A DNA stretch of 64,000 bases from Blattabacterium cuenoti (GCF_014251315.1 NZ_CP059185.1:569449-633448), one strand, 5' to 3'; shown: positions 22,765 to 32,425, counted from the first letter of the stretch. The notes: generated from the letters alone by a model not told the origin. Translations and numbers: made by a program.

Positions 22765-23622
22765 TTGAATCATAAAAAAAAAACTTTTGCGGGAATCGCT
22801 AAAAAATATGCAACGTTTGATAAATCTCAAACAGTCCTTATCCCAGTTCCATATGATTATACTCAAACATGGAAAAAGGGTTCTAAAAAAGGTCCTAATG
22901 CTTTTTTAGCTGCAGCAGAACATATGGAATTATATGATATTGAAACCAATTCAGAAGTTTATAAAAAAGGAATTTTTCTTGTACCCTCTATTGTAGATTC
23001 TTCTATTTCTACAAAAAGAATGATTAAAAAAGTATATAATACTACAAAAAAGTTTCTTTATAAAGAAAAATTCTTAACATTTATAGGAGGTGATCATTCT
23101 ATATCAATAGGGAGTATTAGAGCTTTAGGAGAAAAATATACAAATTTAAGCATACTTCATATGGACGCGCACACAGATTTACGTCCTGTGTATAAAGGAA
23201 GTCCCTATAATCATGCTTGTTCCATGTATGAAGCCTCCCAAAAATATCCTTTAATACAAATAGGAATTCGTAGTATGGATATAATAGAAAAAAAATATAT
23301 TCAAAAAGGAAATATATTTTATATGCATGAAATTTATCATAATGATTTGTGGATGAAAAATGCCATTCATAAATTATCTGAAAATGTATTTATCAGTATA
23401 GATATAGATGTTTTTGATCCTAGTATAGCCCCTTCCACAGGGACTCCTGAACCAGGAGGATTATCCTGGTATACGGCTTTGAAATTTTTTAAAAAAGTTT
23501 TTAAGAAAAAAAATGTAATAGGATTTGATATTGTTGAACTTTTACCCAATAAAAACGAATATTCTACAGATTTTCTAGCTGTTAAGCTTTATTATAAATT
23601 ACTATCATATAAACACATATAA
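22765..23622 (+). CDS. speB: Agmatinase / arginase family ureohydrolase
   Basis: Binuclear-manganese ureohydrolase releasing urea. Metal-ligand motifs are intact: G-G-D-H-S (from residue 108), H-M-D-A-H-T-D (about 132-138) and S-I-D-I-D-V-F-D-P. The following P-S-T-G-T-P-E-P-G-G-L motif is of the agmatinase type. Translation appears to start at TTG 2 nt after speA, implying coupling. With SpeA upstream the expected reaction is agmatine to putrescine and urea; direct arginase activity cannot be excluded from sequence. In a urease-containing cockroach symbiont (established for Blattabacterium, not visible here) the urea could return as ammonia. Confidence 0.88.
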   Translation: MNHKKKTFAGIAKKYATFDKSQTVLIPVPYDYTQTWKKGSKKGPNAFLAAAEHMELYDIETNSEVYKKGIFLVPSIVDSSISTKRMIKKVYNTTKKFLYKEKFLTFIGGDHSISIGSIRALGEKYTNLSILHMDAHTDLRPVYKGSPYNHACSMYEASQKYPLIQIGIRSMDIIEKKYIQKGNIFYMHEIYHNDLWMKNAIHKLSENVFISIDIDVFDPSIAPSTGTPEPGGLSWYTALKFFKKVFKKKNVIGFDIVELLPNKNEYSTDFLAVKLYYKLLSYKHI

Positions 23623-23642
23623 ATTAATTATAAATAATTAAT

Positions 23643-24335
23643 ATGAATCAAAAAATTATTATAGCTATAGATGGATATTCTTCATCAGGAAAAAGTACTT
23701 TAGCAAAAGCTATTTCCAAAAAATTTAAATATAAATATATAGACAGTGGTTCTCTGTATAGAACTATAGCTTTAATTGCTATTCGAAAAAAAATTTTTGA
23801 TAGTGATTTGTGGAATATAAGAAATTTTATTCCTATTTTGAAAGAAATGAGTTTAAAATTTAAATGGAATCAAAAATCTAATCAAATAGATATTTTTTTA
23901 AATGGAGAAAATATTCAACAGAAAATTAGATCAGAACAAGTAGAAAATAAAGTAAGTTTAATAGCTCAAATACCAGAAATAAGAGAAAAACTAACTCTTA
24001 TGCAAAGAAATATTGGAAAAAATAAAGGAATTGTTATAGATGGAAGAGATATTGGGAACTATGTATTTCCTAAATCAGAATTAAAAATATTTATGAAAGG
24101 ATCTATAGAAATTCGTTCTTACAGAAGATATTTAGATCTGAAAAAAAGAGGAGAAGAAGTTTCTTATGAAGAAGTAAGAAAAAATCTAATTCATAGAGAT
24201 ATAATGGATATATCACGAAATATTTCTCCACTCAAAAAATCTGTAGATTCTATAGAAATAGATAACACATTTTTAAGTATAGAAGAACAATTAAATCTCA
24301 TTTTTAAATTTATAAAAAATAAAAGGAAAAAATAA
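23643..24335 (+). CDS. cmk: Cytidylate kinase
   Basis: Phosphorylates CMP and dCMP with ATP. P-loop G-Y-S-S-S-G-K-S-T is at residues 11-19, followed by Y-I-D-S-G-S-L-Y-R and D-G-R-D-I-G, both typical of the family. At 230 residues it is a standard single-domain enzyme. It lies 20 nt after speB and 7 nt before fabG in the same run of genes. No sign of decay. Confidence 0.96.
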   Translation: MNQKIIIAIDGYSSSGKSTLAKAISKKFKYKYIDSGSLYRTIALIAIRKKIFDSDLWNIRNFIPILKEMSLKFKWNQKSNQIDIFLNGENIQQKIRSEQVENKVSLIAQIPEIREKLTLMQRNIGKNKGIVIDGRDIGNYVFPKSELKIFMKGSIEIRSYRRYLDLKKRGEEVSYEEVRKNLIHRDIMDISRNISPLKKSVDSIEIDNTFLSIEEQLNLIFKFIKNKRKK

Positions 24336-24342
24336 TCATCAT

Positions 24343-25077
24343 ATGAAACTATTAAATGGAAAAATAGCTATAGTTACAGGAGGTTCAGGAGATATAGGTA
24401 GATCTATAGTAAAAATTTTTGTACAACATGGAGCTAATGTTATTTTTACATTTTTTTCCTCAAAAAAGGAAGCAGAAGAACTAGAATTTAAATTTAAAAA
24501 TTTCGTAGAAGCATATAAAATAGATCTTTCGGATTTTAATTCATCAGAAAATTTAGTACAAGAAGTTATAAAGAAATATGGAAATATAGATATATTAGTA
24601 AATAATGCAGGTGTTATAAAAGATAATTTTTTGCTTAAAATATCGAAAAAGGATTGGGATTATGTTATTAAAACTAATTTATATTCTATGTTTAATTTAA
24701 CTAAACATGCTATTCATCCTATGATGAAACAAAAAAGAGGAAGCATCATTAATATGAGTTCTGTTGTAGGATTAACGGGAAATATTGGACAATCTAATTA
24801 TGCAGCATCTAAAGCAGGAATTATTGGATTCACAAAATCAATAGCCAGAGAATTAGGAAAAAAAAATATTCGTTGTAATGCTATAGCTCCTGGATATATC
24901 GTAACAAAAATGAATTCTCATTTTAAAACTAAAATCAAAGAAAGTTGGATAAAAAATATTCCATTAAAAAGAGCAGGAACTCCTAAAGATATAGCAAACT
25001 CTGCTTTATTTCTTGCTTCAGATTTATCAAACTATATCACTGGGACTGTGTTAAATGTAAATGGAGGATTAATTTAA
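24343..25077 (+). CDS. fabG: 3-oxoacyl-ACP reductase
   Basis: NADPH-dependent short-chain dehydrogenase that reduces 3-ketoacyl-ACP in fatty-acid elongation. The Rossmann motif T-G-G-S-G-D-I-G-R-S is at 13-22, N-N-A-G near 86-89, and the catalytic Y-x-x-x-K at Tyr153/Lys157 with a preceding Ser. Length 244 is normal. Its neighbours are cmk and menD, with 7-nt gaps each side. It complements AcpP and FabZ in this window. A different short-chain reductase role is possible but the match to FabG is close. Confidence 0.93.
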   Translation: MKLLNGKIAIVTGGSGDIGRSIVKIFVQHGANVIFTFFSSKKEAEELEFKFKNFVEAYKIDLSDFNSSENLVQEVIKKYGNIDILVNNAGVIKDNFLLKISKKDWDYVIKTNLYSMFNLTKHAIHPMMKQKRGSIINMSSVVGLTGNIGQSNYAASKAGIIGFTKSIARELGKKNIRCNAIAPGYIVTKMNSHFKTKIKESWIKNIPLKRAGTPKDIANSALFLASDLSNYITGTVLNVNGGLI

Positions 25078-25084
25078 ATCATTA

Positions 25085-26782
25085 ATGTATTCAAGTAAAA
25101 AAATTGTACAAAGTTTAGGTGAAATTTTAAAAGCAAAATCTATATTCAATATAATCATATCTCCAGGATCTAGAAATGCTCCAATCATTATACATTTTAC
25201 TCTACACAAAGATTTTAGTACTTACAGTATCGTAGATGAACGATGTGCATCTTTTTTTGCTTTAGGAATGGCTCAACAAATAAGAAAACCTGTAGTTATT
25301 AGTTGCACTTCTGGATCTGCGGTCGTAAATTGTTATCCTGCAATTACAGAAGCTTTTTATCAAAGTATTCCCCTGATTTTAGTAACTGCAGATAGGCCAA
25401 AAAAAATTATAGATGTATTTGAAGGACAATCGATTCATCAAGAAAATATTTTTCAAAAACATGTAGAAACTTCTATTCAATTAACAGAAGATGAATCTGA
25501 ATCAGGAATATGGTATAATGATAGATTAATAAATGAATCTATAAATAAGTGTATTTTTAAAAATAAACCTGTACATATTAATATTCCATTTTCAGAACCA
25601 CTTTATGACACCACAAATCATTTACAAGTAAAACCTAAAATTATAAAAACCATACCTGTTAAAAATTATATCGAAACCTACAATTATAAAAAAGAACAGT
25701 ATATATGGAAAAAATATAAAAAAAAAATGATTTTATTAGGATTATATTATCCAGAAAATAAAAAGAATATGGAGAAAGTTTTAAGAAACTTAAGCTTAGA
25801 TCCTTCTATCATAATTCTCACAGAAACTACATCTCATGTATATGGAAAACTATTTTTTTCAAATATAGATCAACTTATTTTTAATATGAAACCCAAAAAA
25901 TGGACAAAATTAAAACCTCATATTTTATTAACCGTTGGAGTCAATATTATATCCAAAAAAATTAAATTTCTTTTAAGAAAAGATCCTCCAATATATCATT
26001 GGCATATAGGTGAACATTATAAAAATTATCCAGATACTTATTATAAATTAACTACTTATTGGCCTATAAATCCAGAATTATTTTTTAAAATTTTGAATAA
26101 TTATAATAATTTATTATCTATTTCTGTTTCGAATTACAGAAAAAAATGGGAAAAATTAAAAAAAGAAAAAATGAAAAAACATAAATTCTTTTTAAAAAAA
26201 GAAGAAAGTTTTTCAGATTTAAAAGTTCTATTTTTTGTATTTAAAGCTATACCTAATCATACTATTCTACAATTAGGAAATAGCATGATCATAAGATATT
26301 ATCAACTTTTTTATGAAAAAAAATATTCTATTAAATCTTATTGCAATCGTGGAACTTCAGGAATAGAAGGATGTGTTTCAACTGCCGCAGGTTCTGCTAC
26401 AATCATAAAAAAAACTGTGACATTGATTGTTGGAGACATTAGTTTTTTTTACGATAGTAATGCTTTATGGAATAAATATATTCCAAAAAACTTTCGTATT
26501 ATACTTATTAATAATGGAGGAGGAAATATTTTTAGATTTATTTCAGAAAAAAAGCTTCCCAAAAAAATATTTAATTTTTTTGAAACGAAACATTTTTTTT
26601 CTGCTAAAAATATATGCAAAATGTATAATTGGAAATACGAAAAAGTATCCGATCAGGATGCTTTAAAAAATAGTTTATCTTTTTTTTGGAAAAAATCAAA
26701 TCAGCCTTGTTTGTTGGAAATAAATACTCAAAGATCTAATAATGCTAGAATTTTGAGAAAATATTTATCTTATCTATCCTGA
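25085..26782 (+). CDS. menD: SEPHCHC synthase (menaquinone synthesis)
   Basis: Thiamine-diphosphate enzyme adding 2-oxoglutarate to isochorismate, an early committed step to menaquinone. Three TPP-enzyme domains can be followed: the N-terminal pyrimidine domain with S-P-G-S-R-N-A-P, the motif T-S-G-S-A-V-V-N, and the C-terminal I-N-N-G-G-G-N-I-F segment characteristic of MenD. At 565 residues it is full length. It ends the prfB-to-menD run; the last 9 nt overlap the convergent SanA-like gene. Other men genes are not in this window. Confidence 0.94.
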   Translation: MYSSKKIVQSLGEILKAKSIFNIIISPGSRNAPIIIHFTLHKDFSTYSIVDERCASFFALGMAQQIRKPVVISCTSGSAVVNCYPAITEAFYQSIPLILVTADRPKKIIDVFEGQSIHQENIFQKHVETSIQLTEDESESGIWYNDRLINESINKCIFKNKPVHINIPFSEPLYDTTNHLQVKPKIIKTIPVKNYIETYNYKKEQYIWKKYKKKMILLGLYYPENKKNMEKVLRNLSLDPSIIILTETTSHVYGKLFFSNIDQLIFNMKPKKWTKLKPHILLTVGVNIISKKIKFLLRKDPPIYHWHIGEHYKNYPDTYYKLTTYWPINPELFFKILNNYNNLLSISVSNYRKKWEKLKKEKMKKHKFFLKKEESFSDLKVLFFVFKAIPNHTILQLGNSMIIRYYQLFYEKKYSIKSYCNRGTSGIEGCVSTAAGSATIIKKTVTLIVGDISFFYDSNALWNKYIPKNFRIILINNGGGNIFRFISEKKLPKKIFNFFETKHFFSAKNICKMYNWKYEKVSDQDALKNSLSFFWKKSNQPCLLEINTQRSNNARILRKYLSYLS

Positions 26783-27325
26783 TTTTAATACATAAAAAAA
26801 TGAAACAACATTCCATAAAGCTTTAATTCTTGCAAAAACTTCTCTAAATTGTATCTTGCTATCAAAAAACAGGCTTTTAGCATTAAATCCAATTACATCT
26901 AACCCCAAACAATTTCCTATAAAAATAGCTCTTTCATTATGAAACTTTTGAGATATAATCGTAAATTTTTTCTGGTGAAAAATTTTATGAACTCGAATAA
27001 TAGAATGTAAAGTGCTAATTCCATAAAAATCTTCATATATAAAATGAGAAGGAATGCCTTTTTTAATTAATTCTTTTTTCATCATTTTTGGTTCGTTATA
27101 ATTTTTTTCTCTATTATCTCCACTTACAATGATATAACGTATTTTTTTATGATAAAAAAGAGAATAAGCTGCATTTATTCTATATTTAAAATAAGCGTTG
27201 ATTCCCCCCCCATGTAAATATTTAGAAGTACCTAAAACTACACCAAATGTATTATATGGAATATAATTAATAGAATCGTAACTTTTATTTACGGACCAAA
27301 AACTTATTCCAATATAACAAAACAT
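26774..27325 (-). CDS. SanA/YdcF-like DUF218 protein
   Basis: DUF218 family, a group linked to envelope integrity (E. coli SanA, YdcF). Typical segments are V-V-L-G-T-S-K at the start of the domain and I-V-S-G-D-N-R-E later, plus F-H-N-E-R-A near the C-terminus. The ATG-started frame (183 codons) begins inside a hydrophobic segment; reading upstream gives K-R-I-F-S-L-I-I-L-F-I, a natural positively charged membrane anchor, starting at an ATT codon (27359-27361). ATT may therefore be the real start. It lies downstream of secA on the same strand. The biochemical function of the family is not established. Confidence 0.8.
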   Translation of the reverse strand: MFCYIGISFWSVNKSYDSINYIPYNTFGVVLGTSKYLHGGGINAYFKYRINAAYSLFYHKKIRYIIVSGDNREKNYNEPKMMKKELIKKGIPSHFIYEDFYGISTLHSIIRVHKIFHQKKFTIISQKFHNERAIFIGNCLGLDVIGFNAKSLFFDSKIQFREVFARIKALWNVVSFFYVLKSG

Positions 27326-27383
27326 AATGAATAAAATGATAAGAGAAAATATACGTTTAATTTCTAATTAGTACATTCTAATT

Positions 27384-30300
27384 CTAAAAAGAATCATCTT
27401 CTATAACCCATTCTCCTTTTTCTAAAAAAAATTCAATTTGTTTAAATTTAATATTTTTAGTTTCTCCCGTAATTAAATGACGAATATTAATTCTATTGTT
27501 TCTTCCTAATTTTATTTTATCTTTTCCTTTCATTAAAAGATTTGTTTTAAAATTGTTTTTATTTTTTGTAAAACATAAAACGTCTCCTCTTATAATAGCG
27601 GATTTAAGTAAAAAAGAAACAATTCTTTTATTTATATCAAAAACTCTTTCTTGAAATAAATTAAAAGCGTTTTGTTTATAAACAATAAGAGGATCTTTTT
27701 GTTCGAAAACTGCATTTTGTACAGAATATCGTAAACTATCCATTTCACGTAAATGTTCTTTCCATTTTTCATCCATAAAACATAATATAGTCTTTCTTTC
27801 AAATATGGATAATAAAGATTTTCCTTTTGTATTATAAAATTCTTTCAAATCTGATACCGAAATTATATTTTGATATCCATCTGTTAAAACAATCCGTATT
27901 TGATAAAATTCATGATTTTTATCCACAATGTGAGATATAATAGATTTTATGTCATGATCAATCATTTTTATCTTCTTCTTTTCATAAGAACTAATAATCA
28001 AGTCATGAAGTTTATTGACACAATCTCGTTCTTTATAAGATAAAAATTCATTTTCTTGTATGGGGAATTCAATACCAAAAATATGAATAAATTCATACTC
28101 TAAATTTTTGAAATCATTTAGAGATTTATTTACAGTTATCATTACATCTAATAAAATATAGACCATATTAGAAATATCTAAACTTAATTCATTTCCACAT
28201 AATGCATTTCTTCGTTTTTTGTAAATAAATTCTCTTTGTTTATTAATAACATCATCATAGTCTAATAAACGTTTTCGTATACTGAAATTGTTGTCCTCTA
28301 TTTTCTTTTGCGCTTTTTCAATAGATTTAGTCAATAAAGGATGTTGTATTATATCTCCTTCTTTATGGCCAAATTTATCCATTAATTTGGAAAGTCTTTC
28401 TGAATTAAGAAATAAACGAATTAAATTATCTTCTAAAGAAACATAAAATTGAGAACTCCCTGGATCTCCTTGACGACCAGATCTTCCTCTTAATTGATTA
28501 TCTACTCTTCTGGAATCATGTCTTTCGGTTCCTAAAACAGCTAATCCTCCATTTTTAATCACTTCTTTTGATAGTTTAATATCTGTACCACGACCTGCCA
28601 TATTAGTTGCTATAGTAACAGATCCAGGATATCCTGCTTTTGCTATGATTTCCGCTTCCTTTTCATGTAACTTCGCATTTAAAACATTATGTGGAATTTT
28701 TCTAAATTTTAGAGTTCTACTTAGAAATTCTGAAACTTCAACAGAAGTTGTTCCAACAAGAACGGGCCGTTTTTCATTTTTAGATAAAAAAATAATTTTT
28801 TCTAAAATAGCATTGTACTTTTCTCGTTTTGTTTTAAAAACAAGATCTTGTAAATCTTTTCTTTGTATTTTTTTATGTGTAGGAATTACTACTACATCTA
28901 ATTTATAGATGTGCCAAAATTCTCCAGATTCTGTTTCTGCTGTTCCTGTCATTCCAGATATTTTTTTATACATTCTAAAATAATTCTGTAAAGTGATTGT
29001 AGCAAAAGTCTGACTTGAAGATTCTATTTGAACATTTTCTTTCGCTTCTATAGCTTGATGTAACCCATCAGAATAACGTCTTCCTTCCATTATACGACCA
29101 GTTTGTTCATCTACTATTTTCACTTTTCCTCCCAAAACAACATAATCTACATCTCTTTCAAATAAAGTAAACGCTTTAAGTAATTGATTTATAGTATGAA
29201 TTCTTTGTGATTTTATAGAAAAATTTTTTAAAAGAATTTCCTTTTCCTTTGTTTCTTTTTCTTTAGATAAATTTCTTTTCTCTACTTCAGTAAGTTCCAC
29301 ATTCACATCTGGTAAAACAAAAAAACCTATGTCTTCCACATTTTTTGATAAAAACTCAATTCCTTTATCTGTTAATTCTACAGTATTATTTTTCTCATCA
29401 ATAACGAAATAAAGATCTTTATCTACTTTATACATCTCCCTTCCATAATCTTGTAAATATTGACTTTCAGTTTTTTGTAAAATTAAACGAACATTATCTT
29501 CACTCAAAAATTTGATTAAAGATTTTTTTTTAGGTAACCCACGATGCGCTTGAAATAATTTAAATCCACCTAATTTTTTTTCTCCATTTTTTATTAAATT
29601 CCTTGCTTCTTGCAAAAAATTATTAACTATTACATTTTGCTTATTAACTAAAGTTTTAACTTTTTCTTTAAATAACTCAAATTCTTCTTTATTATCTTTT
29701 TTAGGATCAACAGGCCCTGAGATAATTAAAGGAGTACGTGCTTCATCTATTAAGACTGAATCTATTTCATCTATAATAGCATAATTCAATTCTCTCTGAA
29801 CTAACTCTTCTTTAGAAGAAACCATATTATCACGTAAATAATCAAAACCAAATTCATTGTTTGTTCCATAAGTAATATCTGCTTGATAAGCTTTTTTACG
29901 CATATATACATCAGATGATGAATAGTTGTCAATACAATCAACTTTTAATCCATGAAACTCCATTAAAGGGGCCATCCAACTTGTATCTCTTCTAGATAAA
30001 TAATTGTTTACTGTAACAATATGCACTCCTCTTCCAGATAAAGCATTTAAATAAGCAGATAAAGTTGCTACAAAAGTTTTTCCTTCTCCTGTTGCCATTT
30101 CCGCTATTTTACCCTGATGTAATACTACTCCCCCCATGAGTTGAACATCATAATGAACCATATCCCAAATTATGCTTTTACCATATGCATCCCACTCATT
30201 TTTCCAAATAGCTTGATTCCCGTCTAAATGAACATAAGACTTTATTTTTGATAATTCTTTATCAAAAGAAGTAGATGTCACGATAAGTTCTTTCTTTTCT

Positions 30301-30674
30301 TTTAAACGTTTAGCCGTTTCTTTAATTATAGAAAAAGCTTGAGGTAAAATATCTATTAATATTTTTTGTTCTATTTTGTAACATTCTTCTTGAATATTTT
30401 CTATACTTGAGTATATTTTTTCTAAAACGCTAATAGAACAAAATTTTTCTTGTATTTTATTTAATAATTTTTTTTCTTTTTCATGAAATTCTTCAGTAGA
30501 TTTTTGTATAATATTTTTAAAATATTGAGTTTTATTTCTCAATCCTTCATCAGATAACAAGAATATTTCTTTCTCTTCTTTTTTGATTTGAACCAAAAAT
30601 TTACTAACCTCTTTAAGGTCTCTATCATTTTTATTTACTAATAATTTAGTTAAAACTTTTTTTATAAAACTCAT
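27384..30674 (-). CDS. secA: Preprotein translocase ATPase SecA
   Basis: Motor of the Sec pathway, driving unfolded proteins through SecYEG. Walker A (M-A-T-G-E-G-K-T) is at 193-200, the DEAD-like box is in I-D-E-I-D-S-V-L-I-D-E-A, and the second helicase domain shows T-N-M-A-G-R-G-T-D and G-R-S-G-R-Q-G-D. At 1096 residues it is the long form usual in Bacteroidota, with an extra stretch between the two nucleotide-binding halves. No C-terminal zinc-binding C-x-C tail is visible. DUF2795 lies 42 nt upstream on the same strand. Intact. Confidence 0.97.
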   Translation of the reverse strand: MSFIKKVLTKLLVNKNDRDLKEVSKFLVQIKKEEKEIFLLSDEGLRNKTQYFKNIIQKSTEEFHEKEKKLLNKIQEKFCSISVLEKIYSSIENIQEECYKIEQKILIDILPQAFSIIKETAKRLKEKKELIVTSTSFDKELSKIKSYVHLDGNQAIWKNEWDAYGKSIIWDMVHYDVQLMGGVVLHQGKIAEMATGEGKTFVATLSAYLNALSGRGVHIVTVNNYLSRRDTSWMAPLMEFHGLKVDCIDNYSSSDVYMRKKAYQADITYGTNNEFGFDYLRDNMVSSKEELVQRELNYAIIDEIDSVLIDEARTPLIISGPVDPKKDNKEEFELFKEKVKTLVNKQNVIVNNFLQEARNLIKNGEKKLGGFKLFQAHRGLPKKKSLIKFLSEDNVRLILQKTESQYLQDYGREMYKVDKDLYFVIDEKNNTVELTDKGIEFLSKNVEDIGFFVLPDVNVELTEVEKRNLSKEKETKEKEILLKNFSIKSQRIHTINQLLKAFTLFERDVDYVVLGGKVKIVDEQTGRIMEGRRYSDGLHQAIEAKENVQIESSSQTFATITLQNYFRMYKKISGMTGTAETESGEFWHIYKLDVVVIPTHKKIQRKDLQDLVFKTKREKYNAILEKIIFLSKNEKRPVLVGTTSVEVSEFLSRTLKFRKIPHNVLNAKLHEKEAEIIAKAGYPGSVTIATNMAGRGTDIKLSKEVIKNGGLAVLGTERHDSRRVDNQLRGRSGRQGDPGSSQFYVSLEDNLIRLFLNSERLSKLMDKFGHKEGDIIQHPLLTKSIEKAQKKIEDNNFSIRKRLLDYDDVINKQREFIYKKRRNALCGNELSLDISNMVYILLDVMITVNKSLNDFKNLEYEFIHIFGIEFPIQENEFLSYKERDCVNKLHDLIISSYEKKKIKMIDHDIKSIISHIVDKNHEFYQIRIVLTDGYQNIISVSDLKEFYNTKGKSLLSIFERKTILCFMDEKWKEHLREMDSLRYSVQNAVFEQKDPLIVYKQNAFNLFQERVFDINKRIVSFLLKSAIIRGDVLCFTKNKNNFKTNLLMKGKDKIKLGRNNRINIRHLITGETKNIKFKQIEFFLEKGEWVIEDDSF

Positions 30675-30716
30675 TAAACTAAAAAATATAATCGGTCATA
30701 TAATATAAAACAAAAA

Positions 30717-30950
30717 TTAAAGTTCATATTCATCTCTATTCCAATAAAAATCTTCGTCATCACGTGGATAATCTGCCCATATATCTTCTATAGTTTCAAA
30801 AACTTCTCCTTCTCCATTTTCTAATTGTTGAAGATTTTCAACTACCTCTAAAGGAGCTCCAGTACGAATAGCAAAATCAATCAATTCTTCCTTTGTTGCA
30901 GGCCAAGGCGCATCTTCTAAATGAGAAGCTAATTCTAAAGTCCAATACAT
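30717..30950 (-). CDS. DUF2795 family small acidic protein
   Basis: A 77-residue, very acidic protein matching the DUF2795 pattern: W-T-L-E-L-A-S-H-L-E-D-A-P-W-P-A-T-K at the N-terminus, a helical middle, and a C-terminal E-D-I-W-A-D-Y-P segment. The family is widespread in Bacteroidota; its molecular role is unknown to me. It is followed after 42 nt by secA. Its conservation in such a compact genome suggests a core function, but the sequence gives no catalytic motif, signal peptide or membrane segment. Confidence 0.85.
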   Translation of the reverse strand: MYWTLELASHLEDAPWPATKEELIDFAIRTGAPLEVVENLQQLENGEGEVFETIEDIWADYPRDDEDFYWNRDEYEL

Positions 30951-30993
30951 ATATATATAGATATTTTAAATTATTAAAAAAATTTTATTTTTA

Positions 30994-31001
30994 TATATTT
31001 G
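30994..31001 (+). promoter_or_regulatory. Candidate -7 promoter element for fmt
   Basis: TATATTTG matches TAnnTTTG in the 126-nt gap between divergent DUF2795 and fmt, 75 nt before the fmt ATG. It is followed by a small inverted repeat (TGATTTT-CA-AAAATCA). The long leader makes this weaker than the other candidates. Confidence 0.25.
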
Positions 31002-31076
31002 ATTTTCAAAAATCAATGAACTTTTTCACAAAAATTACAAGATAAAATTAGTGAATTTAAATTACAAATAAATTAC

Positions 31077-32045
31077 ATGAAAAAGTTTCCAAAAATTGTA
31101 TTTATAGGTTCAAATCATTTTTCTCTTTATACTTTAAAAAAATTATGTATCAAACAATACAACATTGTAGGAATCATAACAAGTCCTGATAATTTTTTTT
31201 TTAAGAATCAAGGAAAAAAAGCATTTACTCCTGTAAAAATATACGCATTAGAAAATAATATTCCCTTTTTACAACCTAAAAATCTTTTAAATTATACTTT
31301 TTTAGAAAATCTAAAAATATGGAATGCAGACATACAAATTGTTGTTTCTTTTAGAATTTTACCTAAAAAAGTATGGAATTTACCTAAAATGGGTTCTTTT
31401 AATTTACATGCATCTCTTCTCCCACAATATAGAGGAGCTGCTCCTATTAATTGGGTAATTATTAATGGAGAAAATAAAACTGGATTAACTACTTTTTTTA
31501 TAGAAGAAAAAATAGATTCTGGAAAAATTCTTTTACAAAAAGAAATTAAAATAGGAAAAGAAGAAACTGCAGGAGAATTGGAAAAAAAATTAAAAATAAT
31601 GGGTAGTTCTATGGTTATTCAAACTTTAGAAAAAATCGTGAAAAATAAAATAAAACCTATTTCTCAAAAAAATGTTAATTCTTTTTTATTAAAAGATGCT
31701 CCAAAAATATCTACTAATGATTGCAGAATACAATGGGAAAATCCTTCTATAGAATCTATTTACAACAAAATAAGAGGATTAAGTCCTCATCCTACTGCAT
31801 GGACGTTATTATTTTTTAATAAAAATAAATTTGTCAGATTTAAAATATTCCTTGTTAAAAAAATACGAGAAATACATATCTTTCCAATTGGTTCGATATT
31901 CATTTTATCATCTTGTGAAATGAAAATTTCCGTAAAAGAAGGTTTTATATCTATTATTGAAGGACAAATAGAGGGAAAAAAAAGAATGCATATTCAAAAT
32001 TTAATTAATGGATTGAAAATAAGAGAAAATCTTTTTGTTCTATAA
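31077..32045 (+). CDS. fmt: Methionyl-tRNA formyltransferase
   Basis: Formylates Met-tRNA-fMet using 10-formyl-tetrahydrofolate to start translation. The signature H-A-S-L-L-P-Q-Y-R-G-A-A-P-I begins at His111, preceded by N-L and followed by the G-x-T-x-F segment. The C-terminal tRNA-binding barrel is present. Length 322 is normal. It is divergent from DUF2795 and upstream of hup. The initiator tRNA itself is not in this window. Confidence 0.96.
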   Translation: MKKFPKIVFIGSNHFSLYTLKKLCIKQYNIVGIITSPDNFFFKNQGKKAFTPVKIYALENNIPFLQPKNLLNYTFLENLKIWNADIQIVVSFRILPKKVWNLPKMGSFNLHASLLPQYRGAAPINWVIINGENKTGLTTFFIEEKIDSGKILLQKEIKIGKEETAGELEKKLKIMGSSMVIQTLEKIVKNKIKPISQKNVNSFLLKDAPKISTNDCRIQWENPSIESIYNKIRGLSPHPTAWTLLFFNKNKFVRFKIFLVKKIREIHIFPIGSIFILSSCEMKISVKEGFISIIEGQIEGKKRMHIQNLINGLKIRENLFVL

Positions 32046-32077
32046 AAAATTTTCCTTATTTATCCTTTATATATATA

Positions 32078-32085
32078 TATATTTG
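32078..32085 (+). promoter_or_regulatory. Candidate -7 promoter element for hup
   Basis: TATATTTG, at the end of a run of alternating AT, fits TAnnTTTG and lies 60 nt before the hup ATG. TTTCC at 32051 is a poor -33 candidate. It lies in the 100-nt gap between fmt and hup, where a separate promoter for an abundant protein is plausible. Confidence 0.35.
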
Positions 32086-32145
32086 TTATTGCTGTTGTTA
32101 ATTATAAGGTTATTTTATAGTTAACTAAAATTAAATTAATTATTC

Positions 32146-32412
32146 ATGAACAAAACAGAATTGGTTAATTCAATAGCTGAAAAAACTGGAATAACAAAAA
32201 TAAAAGCTAAAAACGTTACAGATGCATTTATTGAAACAGTGGTTGAATCTTTAAGAAAAGGAGATAAGGTAACTTTGGTCGGATTTGGAACTTTTTCTGT
32301 GGTAGAAAGACATCCTAGAAATGGGGTCAACCCTAGGACAGGAAAAAAAATACATATTCCAGGAAAAAAAGTAGCTAAATTTAAAATAGGTGCAGAACTA
32401 ACAAAGTTGTGA
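32146..32412 (+). CDS. hup: HU-type DNA-binding protein
   Basis: Small histone-like protein that bends DNA and compacts the nucleoid. The 88-residue product shows M-N-K-T-E-L-V at the start, the G-F-G-T-F hinge, the N-P-R-T-G-K-K arm region with the intercalating proline, and P-G-K-K-V-A-K-F-K at the end. Length and motifs are standard. It is flanked by a candidate promoter upstream and a strong hairpin downstream, suggesting a single-gene transcript. In a genome without dedicated regulators it may be one of few global DNA-binding proteins. Confidence 0.97.
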   Translation: MNKTELVNSIAEKTGITKIKAKNVTDAFIETVVESLRKGDKVTLVGFGTFSVVERHPRNGVNPRTGKKIHIPGKKVAKFKIGAELTKL

Positions 32413-32425
32413 TTTTAAATTTTTG

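Noticed and set aside
28645..28908. 87-codon plus-strand ORF opposite secA
   Set aside because: Antisense to the conserved secA helicase region.
32070..32082. Alternating AT microsatellite
   Set aside because: Short and expected in such A/T-rich intergenic DNA; relevant only as context of a candidate promoter.
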